A program made the position numbers and the translations under genes. From CAWELS01 sp964468205 (GTDB lineage Bacteria > Acidobacteriota > Terriglobia > Bryobacterales > Bryobacteraceae): a stretch of DNA of 64,000 nt. The stretch covers positions 7,605 to 71,604 of the forward strand of contig CAYXVG010000038.1 of the NCBI GenBank assembly GCA_964468205.1. The letters are read 5' to 3'. Below the pieces are notes generated by a model. That model saw only the letters and a list, made by a program, of their open reading frames with translations. It was not told where the DNA came from and made no database searches. Positions 52,163 to 60,696 of the stretch are shown here, in pieces. Each line of letters begins with the position of its first letter. Position 1 is the first letter of the stretch.

Positions 52163-52528
52163 ATGAGTGGTTTAGGTGGGCCGGCGAAGAGATGGCTGCT
52201 GTGGGACTTCAAGCGCGGGAGTCCGCAGTATGACGTTATTGTCGCTCTGATTCTCGCTTTCATCTTCTTTGTACCGCAGGAGTTTTTCCGGGCGGAGCCG
52301 AAGGCCGCCCAAGCGGTGATGCTTCCCAACGACGGCGCCGCGGCGGTGTTTTGGATAGAGTCCGAGGCGCTTGCCGGCGTTGGCGCGGGCGGCCGCGATG
52401 CGAGGGTATCCGCACTGGTCCGGGATGCGTCCAAGGGTAAGGCTTACAAGATTAACCGGATTCAGGCGGTTCCTGACTCCGAAAACGAAATCCGCGGATA
52501 CATGGCGTTCGCCTCGGCCGTTGAGTAG
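52163..52528 (+). CDS. Small membrane protein, hypothetical
   Basis: A 121-residue protein with one membrane helix at about 25-42 (VIVALILAFIFFVPQEFF), preceded by basic residues, so the N-terminus is inside. The C-terminal 80 residues include WIESEALAGVGAGGRDARVS and an NRIQAVPDSENEIRGYMAF end, without a recognised domain. It follows the DUF4139 gene by 41 bases and precedes the LolA-like gene, on the same strand, suggesting an envelope function. No homologue is recalled. Confidence 0.6.
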   Translation: MSGLGGPAKRWLLWDFKRGSPQYDVIVALILAFIFFVPQEFFRAEPKAAQAVMLPNDGAAAVFWIESEALAGVGAGGRDARVSALVRDASKGKAYKINRIQAVPDSENEIRGYMAFASAVE

Positions 52529-52649
52529 AGCGCAGGTAGAGTAGCGGGAGCCGGATGGATCCACTGGGCGGCGCCGGGGTCCGGCGATGGGGAGGCCGGA
52601 GGACGGTCCGGGAGACGCGCTTCACCGATGAGAACGGGAAGGAAGCCTA

Positions 52650-53333
52650 ATGAGAAACCGAATCGCACGACTCGGCTTGGCGTTTTGTTTGCCTGTGTTG
52701 CTGAGCGCCGATCCCTTGCAGGAGGTTTTGGCTCAGATGGAGGCGGCGGCGCAGGAGTTCACCGGGATGAAGGCCAAGATCCGGAAGGGCAGCTACACGG
52801 CGGTCATCGACGACCTTACCGAGGAGAGCGGTACGCTGTGGATGGAGCGTAAGGGCAGGGGGTCGGACGTGGTGATGAAGATTGATTTCACCGAGCCGGC
52901 CCCGCGCGCAGTCGCATTCTCGGGCAAGAAGGGGGAGATCTACTATCCGAAGATCAAGACCGTTCACGAATACGATCTGGGGAAGCACAAGTCGCTGGTG
53001 GAGTCTTTTTTGCTGCTCGGTTTTGGCACTTCCGGCAAGCAACTGACGAAAGAGTATTCGGTGAAGTACGTTGGCGAGGAAGAGATAGCGGGGCAGGCGG
53101 CGCACCGGCTGGAGTTGATTCCGAAAGACCGGAAAGCGAGAGAGAAGTTCACCTCGATTGACATGTGGGTGGCGAAGGACGGCGGGTATCCAGTGCAGCA
53201 GAAGTTCAACGCTCCCAGCGATGACTACACACGGATCACGTACACCGATGTCGAGATCAACCCGGAGTTGAGCCCAGGCGACTTGGCGCTGCAGTTGCCA
53301 GCGGACGTGAAGCGCGAGTTTCCCCAGAAGTAG
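52650..53333 (+). CDS. LolA-like outer-membrane lipoprotein-sorting protein
   Basis: A 227-residue exported protein (signal peptide 1-20) with the LolA/LolB-like half-barrel pattern: VLAQMEAAAQEFTGMKAKI, TEESGTLWMERKGRG, KIDFTEPAPRAVAFSGKKGE and a basic C-terminal segment. In sequence order it resembles the LolA-related acidobacterial group in which the barrel carries lipids or lipoproteins across the periplasm. TRITYTDVEINPELSPGDL is the typical last strand. It is the last plus-strand gene of the DUF4139 run and converges with the pentapeptide gene seven bases away. Confidence 0.82.
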   Translation: MRNRIARLGLAFCLPVLLSADPLQEVLAQMEAAAQEFTGMKAKIRKGSYTAVIDDLTEESGTLWMERKGRGSDVVMKIDFTEPAPRAVAFSGKKGEIYYPKIKTVHEYDLGKHKSLVESFLLLGFGTSGKQLTKEYSVKYVGEEEIAGQAAHRLELIPKDRKAREKFTSIDMWVAKDGGYPVQQKFNAPSDDYTRITYTDVEINPELSPGDLALQLPADVKREFPQK

Positions 53334-53340
53334 GCAGGTA

Positions 53341-54291
53341 TTATCGCCGGCTGGGGCGTTCGGCGCCGGAGTATTTGAGATATGGCCCAGGAGTTCCGCT
53401 GGGAAGTATCGTCCGTTCATCGGTTCGGGCTTGCATCAGCATGCGGGCGGTCATTTCGCGGGCGCCGGTGAGGTCGGTTCCTCGAAAATCAGCCGTCATC
53501 GTCTTCGCTCCGCCGAAGCGCGCTTCCCGAAGGTTGGCGCGATAGAAATCCGCGCCGGTCAGATTCGCATCGCGGAGGTCGCAACCGCTGAGGAGGGCGC
53601 GCGTGAAGTTGCTCCGCGAGAGGTCCGCGCCAGGGAATTTCGCGCCGGCGAGATCGGATTTGGTCAGGTTGCAGCCCTGGATGCGTGCAGAGCGGAAGTT
53701 CGCGGCCACGGCGGTAAGCCCGGTCATTTCGGAGAAGTCGATCTTCACATGGTAGAGTTGGGCGTCATCGAGGTCCGCTCCGTTGAGACAGCAATCGAAG
53801 AATCGCGCTTGATGGAAAGCCGCTTTTTTTGCCACGATGTTGGAGAGGTTGCATTCCCGGAAATTGGCCTCCACAAAGCGGCATTCGCTCATCTGGGCGT
53901 TCCGGAACGTAACGCGTTCGAGTCGGGCCTCGGTAAAGTTGGCGCGCGTCATCCAGGCGCGGTCCAGTTGGACATCCTCGAGTTCGGCTTCCATCAGGTC
54001 AGCGCCGGAGAGGGTTGATTTTCGAAGATCCAGGGCTGACAGTGTCGCTTTGATCAGCTTGGCGTCGGTGAAGTCCGCTTCGAGCCAAGTCACATAGCTG
54101 AGACTCGCGTAGCTGAGGTCTTTGCCGGGAATCCCCTTCCCGCTGAAGGTGGTCCCGCGAATCACCGCCTTTACTCCTGCCTTTTTGTGCTCGAGCCAGA
54201 GCCCGTGAGCTTTCACGATCACGGACAGATTCGGCCGGCTGGCGCCGGACGACACCTGAGCTTCCACATCACCCGCTTCGAGTTCAGTCAT
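53341..54291 (-). CDS. Pentapeptide-repeat protein
   Basis: A 316-residue protein built mostly from pentapeptide repeats A(D/N)LXX, which form a right-handed quadrilateral beta helix. Clear runs are YVTWLEADFTDAKLIKATLS, LDLRKSTLSGADLMEAELED and SDLAGAKFPGADLSRSNFTR. The first 50 residues form a different, short N-terminal domain of unknown type with HGLWLEHKKAGVKAVIRGT. There is no signal peptide, so it is cytoplasmic. Some members protect gyrase; most have no known role. It is divergent from the STAS gene. Confidence 0.85.
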   Translation of the reverse strand: MTELEAGDVEAQVSSGASRPNLSVIVKAHGLWLEHKKAGVKAVIRGTTFSGKGIPGKDLSYASLSYVTWLEADFTDAKLIKATLSALDLRKSTLSGADLMEAELEDVQLDRAWMTRANFTEARLERVTFRNAQMSECRFVEANFRECNLSNIVAKKAAFHQARFFDCCLNGADLDDAQLYHVKIDFSEMTGLTAVAANFRSARIQGCNLTKSDLAGAKFPGADLSRSNFTRALLSGCDLRDANLTGADFYRANLREARFGGAKTMTADFRGTDLTGAREMTARMLMQARTDERTILPSGTPGPYLKYSGAERPSRR

Positions 54292-54380
54292 CCTCTAACA
54301 CCCCTTATCGGATTAACCAGAGGGTTCTTGCGGATTCCGCGCAACAATCCACCTTCGGGAGGCTCTACAATGGTTTCGAA

Positions 54381-54785
54381 ATGGCTCTCTCGATGGCGAA
54401 GCGCGAAAAAGAAGGCATCACGATCATCGACCTCAGGGGAAGGATTACGGTGGGCGAAGAGGTGGCGGCGTTCCGTGACATGCTTGACGCCGAGATCGAA
54501 AGCGGCAAGACGCAGACGATTCTCAACATGGCCGACGTGGATTACATTGATTCCACGGGCCTCGGGTCGCTTGTCATCTGTTTCACCCGTACCCAGAAGT
54601 CCGGCGGTTCGATGAAGCTGCTGAATCTGAACCGCCGGAACATCGAACTGCTTGTACTGACGAAGCTGACCACGGTATTCGAGGTGTTCAACGACGAGCA
54701 GGACGCGGTGAACAGCTTTTTCCCCGACCGTGAGATTCAGCGCTTCGACATTCTGAGATTCGTACAGAGCAGGGACGAGGACTGA
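54381..54785 (+). CDS. STAS-domain anti-sigma-factor antagonist
   Basis: A 134-residue STAS protein of the SpoIIAA/RsbV type: ITIIDLRGRITVGEEVAAFRDM at the start, then NMADVDYIDSTGLGSLVICF with the phosphorylatable Ser in DSTGLG. Such proteins bind an anti-sigma kinase when unphosphorylated. The ATG at 54381 is shown; an ATG four codons later is possible. It lies seven bases before the flavoprotein gene, on the same strand. No kinase or RsbW-type partner is adjacent, so its circuit lies elsewhere. Confidence 0.9.
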   Translation: MALSMAKREKEGITIIDLRGRITVGEEVAAFRDMLDAEIESGKTQTILNMADVDYIDSTGLGSLVICFTRTQKSGGSMKLLNLNRRNIELLVLTKLTTVFEVFNDEQDAVNSFFPDREIQRFDILRFVQSRDED

Positions 54786-54792
54786 GGCATTC

Positions 54793-56097
54793 GTGCGGCT
54801 GGTTGTCATCGGGGGAAACGCCGCGGGCCTGAGCGCGGCTTCGCGAGCCAGGCGCCTGGACCGCGAAATGGAGATCCTGGTCTACGAGAAAGGCCCCGAG
54901 GTCTCCTATTCGGCCTGCGGGCTGCCTTACTATCTGGACAGCCGCGTCCGTTCGCTTGAAGAATTGAAGGTCCACCCGCCGGAGTTTTTCGAGCGGGAGC
55001 GGGATATCAGGGTAAGGACCGGGGCCGCGGTGAAGGCGATCGCTCACCAGCGCCGGGAGGTGATTCTCGGAAGCGGCGAACGCATTCCCTACGACCGGCT
55101 GGTGATCGCCACTGGGGCGCGCGCCGCCCGCCCCCGAATTCCCGGCGCTGATTTGCCATCCGTCTTTACGCTCCACACGCTGGGGGACGCGGCAAGGCTC
55201 CACGAGTTTCTGAGTTCGCATCAACCCCGGCAGGCAGCGGTGATCGGGGGCGGGTATATCGGACTGGAGATGGTGGAAGCGCTGCGCGCCAACGGGCTCC
55301 GGGTGACGCTGTTCACCGCGGATCGCGAGTTGCTGGGACGGGACGACGAGACTCTGGCCGGAGCGCTCACGGACCGGTTCTCGCGTTTCGGCGTCGAGTA
55401 CCGTCCGGCGGAACCGGTGAGTTGCATCGAGCCGGGCCGGGTGAATGGCCGCGCCGCGGATTTGGTGGTTCTGGCCACGGGATTCCGGCCCAACGCCGAA
55501 CTCGCCGTGGAGGCGGGCATCGAGACCGGCGGTTCCGGGGCTATCAGCGTCAATGAACTGCTCGAGACAAACTTGCCGGGCGTTTATGCGGCGGGCGATT
55601 GCGCGGAGGCGATGCACCGGGTTACCGGACGCCCTTGCTACATCCCGCTAGGCACGACGGCCAACAAGATGGGCCGGATCGCCGGGGCGAACGCGGCCGG
55701 CGCCCGGGAGCGGTTTCGTGGGGTTTTGGGAACGTCGATCGTGCGGGTGTGCGGGCTCGGCGCCGGGATGACCGGGCTGATGGAATCCGAGGCGCGGGCG
55801 GAGGGATTCCGGACGGTTGCAGCGGCGATCGAGGAGTTGGAACGGCCGCAATATTTCTGGGGCGCGCGCGTGAAGGTGAAGCTGGTGGCGCAGGCCGGCT
55901 CGGGCCGCCTGCTAGGAGGCCTGGTGATCGGCGAGCGCGGCGTGGCCGGGCGGGTGAACACGCTCGCGGCGGCGATTGAGGCGCGGATGACGGTGGATGA
56001 GTTCGAGCAGTTAGACTTGGTGTATGCGCCGCCTTATGCGCGGGTATGGGACCCTCTGCTGATCGCGGCGCAGCAGTTGCGGAAGCGGCTGGACTGA
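54793..56097 (+). CDS. CoA-disulfide-reductase/NADH-oxidase-like flavoprotein
   Basis: A two-dinucleotide-binding FAD protein of 434 residues from a GTG start. RLVVIGGNAAGLSAASRARR binds FAD, and YSACGLPYYL carries the single redox Cys of the CoA-disulfide-reductase and NADH-oxidase (Nox/Npsr) group. QAAVIGGGYIGLEMVEALRA is the NAD(P)H site, and GVYAAGDCAEAMHRVTG the second FAD motif, with PLGTTANKMGRIAGANAAG downstream. The C-terminal dimerisation domain is present. It may reduce CoA-disulfide, polysulfide or oxygen. The STAS gene precedes it by seven bases and the TlpA-like gene follows by 46. Confidence 0.9.
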   Translation: MRLVVIGGNAAGLSAASRARRLDREMEILVYEKGPEVSYSACGLPYYLDSRVRSLEELKVHPPEFFERERDIRVRTGAAVKAIAHQRREVILGSGERIPYDRLVIATGARAARPRIPGADLPSVFTLHTLGDAARLHEFLSSHQPRQAAVIGGGYIGLEMVEALRANGLRVTLFTADRELLGRDDETLAGALTDRFSRFGVEYRPAEPVSCIEPGRVNGRAADLVVLATGFRPNAELAVEAGIETGGSGAISVNELLETNLPGVYAAGDCAEAMHRVTGRPCYIPLGTTANKMGRIAGANAAGARERFRGVLGTSIVRVCGLGAGMTGLMESEARAEGFRTVAAAIEELERPQYFWGARVKVKLVAQAGSGRLLGGLVIGERGVAGRVNTLAAAIEARMTVDEFEQLDLVYAPPYARVWDPLLIAAQQLRKRLD

Positions 56098-56143
56098 GTT
56101 GCACGGCGCCTGCTTGGAACATTGATAGACTGGGTTTACCGAG

Positions 56144-56614
56144 ATGCTGAAAGAGAAACAGCCCGCCCCGGAATTCACGCTCCAAACGATGGAGGGAGAG
56201 GAGATTGCACTCTCGAGCCTGCTCGCCGGCGGGCCGGTGTTTCTAGCGTTCTTCAAGATCTCGTGCCCGGTTTGCCAGTACGCGTTCCCGTTTCTCGAAC
56301 GGCTGCACCGCGATGCAGGCGGCGGCGTGCAACTCGTGGGCGTTTCGCAGGACAGCGCGGCGGCGACGGACCATTTCTTGAAGGAGTACGACATCACGTT
56401 TCCCACGCTGCTCGACACCTACGCCGGCGGCTACGCGGTAAGCAACGCATACGGCATTCACAAAGTGCCGAGCGGATTTCTCGTCGAACCGGACGGCAAG
56501 GTCAGCATGACGATGGAGGGGTTCGAGAGGGCGGCGATCGAGGGACTCGGCGAGCGCGCCGGCGCCGCGGCCTTCGAGCCAGGCGAGGATGTGCCGGCCT
56601 TCCGCCCCGGTTGA
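56144..56614 (+). CDS. TlpA/peroxiredoxin-like thioredoxin-fold protein
   Basis: A 156-residue thioredoxin-fold protein of the AhpC/TSA-TlpA group with the redox motif FFKISCPVCQYAFPF (CxxC). PAPEFTLQTMEGEEIALSSL is the usual N-terminal strand-turn and FPTLLDTYAGGYAVSNAYGI with IHKVPSGFLVEPDGK the cis-Pro region. There is no signal peptide, so it probably acts in the cytoplasm. Roles include peroxide reduction and disulfide reduction. It follows the flavoprotein and precedes nuoI on the same strand, giving a redox-themed run. Confidence 0.88.
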   Translation: MLKEKQPAPEFTLQTMEGEEIALSSLLAGGPVFLAFFKISCPVCQYAFPFLERLHRDAGGGVQLVGVSQDSAAATDHFLKEYDITFPTLLDTYAGGYAVSNAYGIHKVPSGFLVEPDGKVSMTMEGFERAAIEGLGERAGAAAFEPGEDVPAFRPG

Positions 56615-56666
56615 GGATCAAAGAACTAGCCTCCGGTCGGAGGCTGCGATATCCTGACAACGACCG

Positions 56667-57116
56667 ATGCCATCCAAACCGAACGAAGTTCTCGATTCAG
56701 CCGCGGCCATCGCAAAAGGCCTGGGCGTGACTCTCAAGGAGATGTTCTCGCCGGCTATTACCGAGGATTACCCGGATTCGCCCGCCCAGTTTCAGCCCCG
56801 GTATCGCGGCGCTCACGTACTCGAGCGCGACGCGGACGGCATGGAGAAGTGCGTTGCATGCTTTCTTTGCGCCGCGATTTGCCCCTCGCACTGCATTTAC
56901 ATCGAGGCGGCGGAGAACACGGCGGAAGAGCGCATCAGCGGCGGGGAGCGGTACGCAAAGGTCTATAACATCGACTACAACCGGTGTATCTTCTGCGGCT
57001 ACTGCGTGGAGGCATGCCCGACTGACGCGATCACGCACGGGCATGGGTTCGAACTGGCGAGCTACAACACCGCAACGCTGGTGATGCGCAAGGAAGACAT
57101 GCTAGCGAAGCGGTAG
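56667..57116 (+). CDS. nuoI: NADH-quinone oxidoreductase subunit I
   Basis: NuoI carries two [4Fe-4S] clusters (N6a/N6b) in the hydrophilic arm of respiratory complex I. The 149-residue protein has both motifs intact: EKCVACFLCAAICPSHCIYI and NRCIFCGYCVEACPTDAITH, preceded by the family LGVTLKEMF and FQPRYRGAHVLERD and followed by ELASYNTATLVMRKEDML. The rest of the nuo operon is not in the window, so nuoI stands apart here, as in some genomes with scattered complex I genes; whether a second copy exists elsewhere cannot be told. Confidence 0.93.
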   Translation: MPSKPNEVLDSAAAIAKGLGVTLKEMFSPAITEDYPDSPAQFQPRYRGAHVLERDADGMEKCVACFLCAAICPSHCIYIEAAENTAEERISGGERYAKVYNIDYNRCIFCGYCVEACPTDAITHGHGFELASYNTATLVMRKEDMLAKR

Positions 57117-57210
57117 GCGCTTCGGCCATTGCCGACCGGCCCTTTCCGGCGCGGCGGCGCTTCCGCCTCAATCATGGGGTTGACCGGCTGGCGTCTCCGA
57201 TGGCCCGAGC

Positions 57211-58317
57211 CTACTTACCTGATGCGGTGAGGCAGCGATAAGCGCGGCGGGCGACGACCAACTCTTCGTTGGCGTTGATCACCAAGACGGCGACACCGGA
57301 ACCGGCGGTTGAGATCAGGCGGTCACCAGAGTTCCCGGCGTTCTTCGCCGGATCGAGCTTAACGCCGAGGAATTCGAGGCCGGAGCAGACCGCGGTCCGC
57401 AAGGCGGCGGCGTTTTCGCCGATGCCGCCGGTAAACGAGATCGCGTCAAGACCACCCATGGCCGCGGCGTATGCCCCGATGTTCTTCTTGATCTGGTAAG
57501 CAAAGACTTCGAGGGCGAGGGCGGCATCGCGATTCCCGTCGCGGGCGGCCGCTTCGATGTCGCGGACGTCGCCGCCCGGGACTCCGCTCAGGCCGGCGAG
57601 CCCGCCGTCGCCAGCCAGTTGTTTTCGCACCTCGCCGATGGACCAGCCCTCCCGCTCCATCATGTAGAGCACGCTGAAGACGTCGAGCTCGCCGTGCCGG
57701 GTGGCGTTTTCGAGACCTGACTGCGGGGAGAAACCCATCGTCGTATCGACGGACCGGCCAGCGTTGATGGCACACATGGAGGAGCTGCCACCGAGGTGGC
57801 AGCTCACCAGGCGCAAGCTTCCCGCGGGTTTGCCGAGCAGCTCCGGCACGCGCCGGCTGATGAACTCGTGCGAGGCTCCGTGAAAGCCGTAGCGCTGCAC
57901 TTCGGCTTTGGCGCGCCATTCGCCGGGGACGCCGTACCGGACGGCGTACTCGGGCATGGTGGCGTGGAATTCGGTTTCAAAGGCGGCCACGAGCGGCGTG
58001 TCCGGCAAAGCCTCCCGGAAGGCACGGATACCGTTTAGATAGACGGCGTTGTGAACCGGCGCCACGGGGAGAAACCGTTCGAGCGCGTCCACCACACCGT
58101 CATCGATGAGAAAGGTTCCGCGATAGTTACGTCCGGCGAGCACGGTTTTGAAGGCGACGGCATCAATGGGAGCGTCCCCGGTGTCAATGGAAGCGATGGC
58201 CTCCTTGTAATGCGTGACGCGTTCGAGGCGCCCTTTGGCGAGGGCCTCCTCCCGCGGCATGGAAATCAACTGGTACTTGAGCGAGGTGGAGCCGAGATTC
58301 GGAATGAGTATGTTCAT
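57211..58317 (-). CDS. Divergent acetate/propionate-kinase family protein
   Basis: A 368-residue ASKHA-fold kinase aligning across AckA: NLGSTSLKYQLI at the start, YGFHGASHEFI, VDTTMGFSPQSGLENATRHG, ALEVFAYQIKKNIGAYAAAM and ISFTGGIGENAA. Several AckA residues that bind or activate substrate differ. The GHRVVHGG block reads AFKTVLAG, with the substrate Arg (Arg91 in Methanosarcina) replaced by Lys. The catalytic Asp of FDTAFH is Glu (FETEFH), and the Asn of HLGNGA is Gly (HLGGSS). The conserved Arg of GTRSG and the Glu of GIGEN remain. It may phosphorylate another carboxylate or be inactive. No phosphotransacetylase is adjacent. Confidence 0.8.
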   Translation of the reverse strand: MNILIPNLGSTSLKYQLISMPREEALAKGRLERVTHYKEAIASIDTGDAPIDAVAFKTVLAGRNYRGTFLIDDGVVDALERFLPVAPVHNAVYLNGIRAFREALPDTPLVAAFETEFHATMPEYAVRYGVPGEWRAKAEVQRYGFHGASHEFISRRVPELLGKPAGSLRLVSCHLGGSSSMCAINAGRSVDTTMGFSPQSGLENATRHGELDVFSVLYMMEREGWSIGEVRKQLAGDGGLAGLSGVPGGDVRDIEAAARDGNRDAALALEVFAYQIKKNIGAYAAAMGGLDAISFTGGIGENAAALRTAVCSGLEFLGVKLDPAKNAGNSGDRLISTAGSGVAVLVINANEELVVARRAYRCLTASGK

Positions 58318-58338
58318 GTTGTCAGTTTCTGGCGGCTT

Positions 58339-59484
58339 TTACCGCAGGCGGTACTGCGATTCGATTGCGGCAAGGTTTTTCCGAGCCTGGGCCTGGAACG
58401 GGCTGTTCATGGCCGCGCACTGCTTGGTGAACTTGTGCGCATCTATAATCTGCTTCTCGCTGCCGCTCTTGGCGCCCATCTGGTAGTTGGCGAGTCCGAG
58501 ATGGAAGAGCGCGCCGGCGAGCACCGGCTGATTCTCCTGAATACCGGGCAGCGCTTTCCGTAGAATCTGGTCGGCTTTGGCATAGTTGGCCTGGGTTGAG
58601 TAGGTGACCCCCATCATCCAGTAGGCGAGGCCGATGGAGTTCTTTTTCTTCTTCTCCCAGGCGGAGGGATCGACACCCTCCGGAGCGTCTTTCGGCTCGA
58701 TGTATTCCACGAGCTTGGTGCAGTAGTCGATGGCCTTGGCGGCGTCCTTTTTTTGGTTGAAATAGTAGTCGGCGGCGACGAGGAGCATGTCTTCGTCGGC
58801 TTTCCCCTCGGCCGCCAATTCCTCGACCATGGCAGCGGCTTGGTCAGACTGGCCGGCCTGCTGGTAGGCGAAGAAGGCCTGCTTGGCGAGCGGACCGAGG
58901 TGCTCACTTTCGGGGTTCGCCTCCTTGAGGGCGTTTATCAGTTCCAGCTTTGCCGCGGGGTCTTGCGTCTGGAGCGCGGCGTTGTAGAGCGACCACTCGG
59001 CGTAGCGGCCGACATCCTTGGCAAATGCGATCGACTGCTTCCATTCCTCTTCGTCCTCGACATACTCGAATTCCGGCTTCGGGGCCGAGACGGTTTTCGC
59101 CGCCGCCTCGTGCGTCGCCAGCGCCCACTTCTTCACCAGGGCCGGATCATTCTGGGCCTCGGAGGTTTTCAGGCAGCCATGAAGCGCGGCGGCGCTCCCG
59201 GGCGCGACCTCCCGCAGTTTCTCGCACCAGGACAGGGATTTGCCGGCCTGATCGAGTTCCGCGTAGATTGGCGGAATCTGCGCGACAACCCACGGCAAGG
59301 AGTTATGGGAAGGGTACTGTTGGACGAACTGTTCGAGCATTACCGCTTTCTGCTGCGGGTTCTCTTCCATACCGATTTGCTGCAGCAGTTGTCCCTCCGG
59401 CGTGGTTGTGTCGATGTCGGCCGGCTGCGCGAAAACCATCAAGGCCGAGGTTGACATTAGCAGAACGAAACTTGCCAGTTTCAT
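58339..59484 (-). CDS. Secreted TPR-rich protein
   Basis: A 381-residue exported protein with a signal peptide (about 1-19). The ATG at 59484 is set by GGGAGG six bases upstream; longer frames reach 60078 but have no such start. The mature protein is helical with tetratricopeptide-like pairs, for example AAKLELINALKEANPESEHL, KQAFFAYQQAGQSDQAAAMV and KNSIGLAYWMMGVTYSTQAN. An acidic stretch EFEYVEDEEEWK and repeated Gln-rich segments are notable. It may act in envelope assembly or as a protein-binding scaffold. It lies 21 bases before the acetokinase on the same strand, but a metabolic link is not evident. Confidence 0.75.
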   Translation of the reverse strand: MKLASFVLLMSTSALMVFAQPADIDTTTPEGQLLQQIGMEENPQQKAVMLEQFVQQYPSHNSLPWVVAQIPPIYAELDQAGKSLSWCEKLREVAPGSAAALHGCLKTSEAQNDPALVKKWALATHEAAAKTVSAPKPEFEYVEDEEEWKQSIAFAKDVGRYAEWSLYNAALQTQDPAAKLELINALKEANPESEHLGPLAKQAFFAYQQAGQSDQAAAMVEELAAEGKADEDMLLVAADYYFNQKKDAAKAIDYCTKLVEYIEPKDAPEGVDPSAWEKKKKNSIGLAYWMMGVTYSTQANYAKADQILRKALPGIQENQPVLAGALFHLGLANYQMGAKSGSEKQIIDAHKFTKQCAAMNSPFQAQARKNLAAIESQYRLR

Positions 59485-59616
59485 ATGGCGCCTCCCTAGA
59501 GTTCGAAACGCGTGTATTATAAAACAGTTTGAAGCGCCTCGTGGGTATAGCGCACCGCCACGGCGCTGACTGGCTCCGCGGCGGGTATGGTAGATTAGCG
59601 CAGTGAGCCAAGCATC

Positions 59617-60663
59617 ATGATCCTTCCAACCACCTATCTCGCCGCGCTGCTTCTGACCTTCGTGACCATGATCTGTTGGGGATCGTGGGCCAATACCACG
59701 AAGATGGCGGGCAAGTGGCGCTTTGAGCTGTACTACTTCGATTATTCTTTCGGATTGCTGTTTGCGGCGACGGTGCTGGCCCTGACGTTCGGCCAGTTCG
59801 GCAGCGAGTTGACATTTCAAGACAATCTCCTGATCGTGCGTAAGCGGTCCCTGGCCTTCGGCCTTCTCGCCGGAGGGGTGTTCAATCTCGCCAATATACT
59901 GCTGGTGGCGGCCATCTCGCTCACCGGAATGGCGGTGGCGTTTCCCGTTGGCATCGGCCTCGCGCTGGTGATCGGAGTGGCCTGGAGCTACGCTCTGAAT
60001 CCGCAAGGCAACCCGCTGCTGCTCGCGGCCGGATGCGCGGCACTGCTCGCCGGCGTGGTGGTCACCGCGCTGGCCCACAAGACTTACGCGGCAGCCAAGG
60101 ACGCGGAGAAAGAGAAGGAATGGGCGGAGCAGGGCAAGCGAAGGGCTCCAAGGAAAACAGGGTTCAAGGGAATCGGGATCAGCCTCGCCGCCGGTATTCT
60201 GATGGGATCATTCTATCCGCTGGTGGAGATATCCAAGCAGGGAGAACTTGGCCTGCGCGCTTATGCGGTCGGTTTCGTATTCGCAGTGGGCGTGTTTCTC
60301 ACGACGCCGGCTTATAACCTCGTCTTCATGAACATCCCCGTGAAGGGAAGGCCCGTTGGGATTACCGCCTACTTCAAGGGAACCACGAGGCAGCATCTTC
60401 TCGGCGTTCTCGGCGGCATCATCTGGGCCATCGGCGGGGTGGCCAACTTCGCCGCGGCGAGCGCTCCGCGGGAGGTGCAGGTGGGGCCGGCGATCAGCTA
60501 CGCGATCGGCCAGGGCGCGGTGCTGGTGAGCACGCTATGGGGGCTGCTCTACTGGAAGGAGTTTGCCGGAGCTGATTCCAAAGTGAAGCGGATGATCGCT
60601 CTCGTGCTGGTTCTGCTGGTGGCCGGAATCACGCTTGTCGCCATCGCGCCGCGGTTCGCGTAG
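59617..60663 (+). CDS. GRP-family sugar/ureide permease (DMT superfamily)
   Basis: A 348-residue membrane protein with about ten helices, of the glucose/ribose or ureide-permease-like DMT type. Landmarks: MICWGSWANTTKMAGKWRF near the N-terminus, FELYYFDYSFGLLFAATV, and the pattern GGVFNLANILLVAAISLTGM. A cytoplasmic loop at about 155-175 is rich in Lys/Glu (AAKDAEKEKEWAEQGKRR). The last helices read GPAISYAIGQGAVLVSTLWG and LLYWKEFAGADSKVKRMI. These proteins transport sugars, nucleobases or ureides; substrate unassigned. It is divergent from the TPR protein and 33 bases upstream of the GH9-like gene, with which it could form a sugar uptake unit. Confidence 0.85.
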   Translation: MILPTTYLAALLLTFVTMICWGSWANTTKMAGKWRFELYYFDYSFGLLFAATVLALTFGQFGSELTFQDNLLIVRKRSLAFGLLAGGVFNLANILLVAAISLTGMAVAFPVGIGLALVIGVAWSYALNPQGNPLLLAAGCAALLAGVVVTALAHKTYAAAKDAEKEKEWAEQGKRRAPRKTGFKGIGISLAAGILMGSFYPLVEISKQGELGLRAYAVGFVFAVGVFLTTPAYNLVFMNIPVKGRPVGITAYFKGTTRQHLLGVLGGIIWAIGGVANFAAASAPREVQVGPAISYAIGQGAVLVSTLWGLLYWKEFAGADSKVKRMIALVLVLLVAGITLVAIAPRFA

Positions 60664-60696
60664 GCCCGCGCGGGCGCGAACTATAATGGTCTCGAA

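Noticed and set aside
58339..60078. Longer reading of the TPR gene up to 60078
   Set aside because: The extra N-terminus is antisense to the permease gene and is Arg/Gly/His-rich; the ATG at 59484 has a clear ribosome site and signal peptide.
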